Positions 33,838 to 34,176 of a stretch of 34,176 nucleotides of DNA are shown here, piece by piece. This DNA is from Gammaproteobacteria bacterium (GTDB lineage: Bacteria; Pseudomonadota; Gammaproteobacteria; Chromatiales; Chromatiaceae). The stretch lies in NCBI GenBank assembly GCA_018812525.1, contig JAHJDE010000094.1:1-34176 (forward strand), given 5' to 3'. Every line of letters starts with the position of its first letter. Within the stretch, counting starts at the first letter, position 1. The notes under the pieces are model-generated. The model was given only the letters and a program-made list of their open reading frames with translations. It did not search any database and was not told where the DNA came from. A program made the position numbers and the translations under genes.

Positions 33838-34176
33838 ATACCGGGGCCCGGCGATCAAAGCCGCCAGCAACTGTCCCTGCGCAATCATCCCTGTTGGCAA
33901 CGGGTGACATTCCCCTGAATTTCGGCCAGTATTTCACAGGAGGTTCGTATCCGTTCACCCCCCCTCCCTTTGGGAGGGGGTTGGGGGGAGGGCAATCCAA
34001 AATAATGCCTTGAATTTATTAGGTCACCCCCTCCCTAACCCTCCCCCACAGGGGGAGGGGACTGAACGGTTACTGCGGTTCAGGGATGAACCGCCATTTT
34101 CAATGGCCTAAGCCATTGAAAATGAAGAAAACGAAAAATCACATTTTTCGTTTTCGTCTTGCAAAATGGCCAGGAA
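33838..34176. repeat. Repeat-filled region after recQ
   Basis: No gene. 33956-34063 holds two GGGAGGGGG/CCCTCCC-type hairpin repeats in opposite orientation. 34075-34176 is a row of four palindromes: module B (34075-34094), CATTTTCAATGGC arms (34095-34124), GAAAACGAAAAAT arms (34127-34155) and the left arm of module C (34158 to the window end, cut off). Confidence 0.85.

Overview
The window looks like a chromosomal segment of a GC-rich gammaproteobacterium, most likely a Chromatiales-type (purple sulfur or related) lineage. The basis is gene order (carA-carB-greA, yhbY/rlmE/ftsH/folP/glmM, yciB-yciI-PPIase), protein character, and a B12 biosynthesis block; no rRNA is present to confirm the placement. 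Most genes are housekeeping and lie on the minus strand.

Layout. 0.1-1.3 kb: exonuclease III and a small unknown protein. 1.4-6.9 kb: the phosphate uptake operon pstS-pstC-pstA-pstB, headed by a convincing PhoB box; pstA carries an unusually long periplasmic region with a predicted coiled coil. 6.9-13.5 kb: a small exported unknown, then glmM, folP, ftsH and rlmE, with yhbY divergent, then greA. 13.5-18 kb: carB and carA. 18.4-19.5 kb: an SQR-like flavoprotein that lacks the usual first catalytic cysteine. 19.5-22.2 kb: an accessory patch with an IS607-type element (tnpA intact, tnpB broken), a possible group II intron remnant, a VapBC-type toxin-antitoxin pair and a RAYT transposase fragment fused to a decayed cobT. 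22.5-26.1 kb: cobQ, cobD and cbiB of cobalamin synthesis, then a hicA remnant. 26.3-30.6 kb: adk, pssA, queG, a parvulin-type PPIase and yciI. 30.6-31.2 kb: yciB. 31.7-33.8 kb: recQ on the plus strand with an extra C-terminal helix-turn-helix region.

The most distinctive property is the density of small palindromic repeats. At least seven families occur. They fill most intergenic gaps and in several places enter reading frames without breaking them: a perfect 2 x 66-bp tandem inside queG, a 50-bp palindrome giving the same 17-residue peptide at the end of queG and near the start of tnpB, and a 29-bp palindrome in the first codons of cobD. This resembles the Rickettsia palindromic elements in behaviour, though not in sequence. 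I see no complete new defence or metabolic system; the in-frame repeats and the gene fragments (cobT, RAYT, hicA, tnpB) are the best leads.
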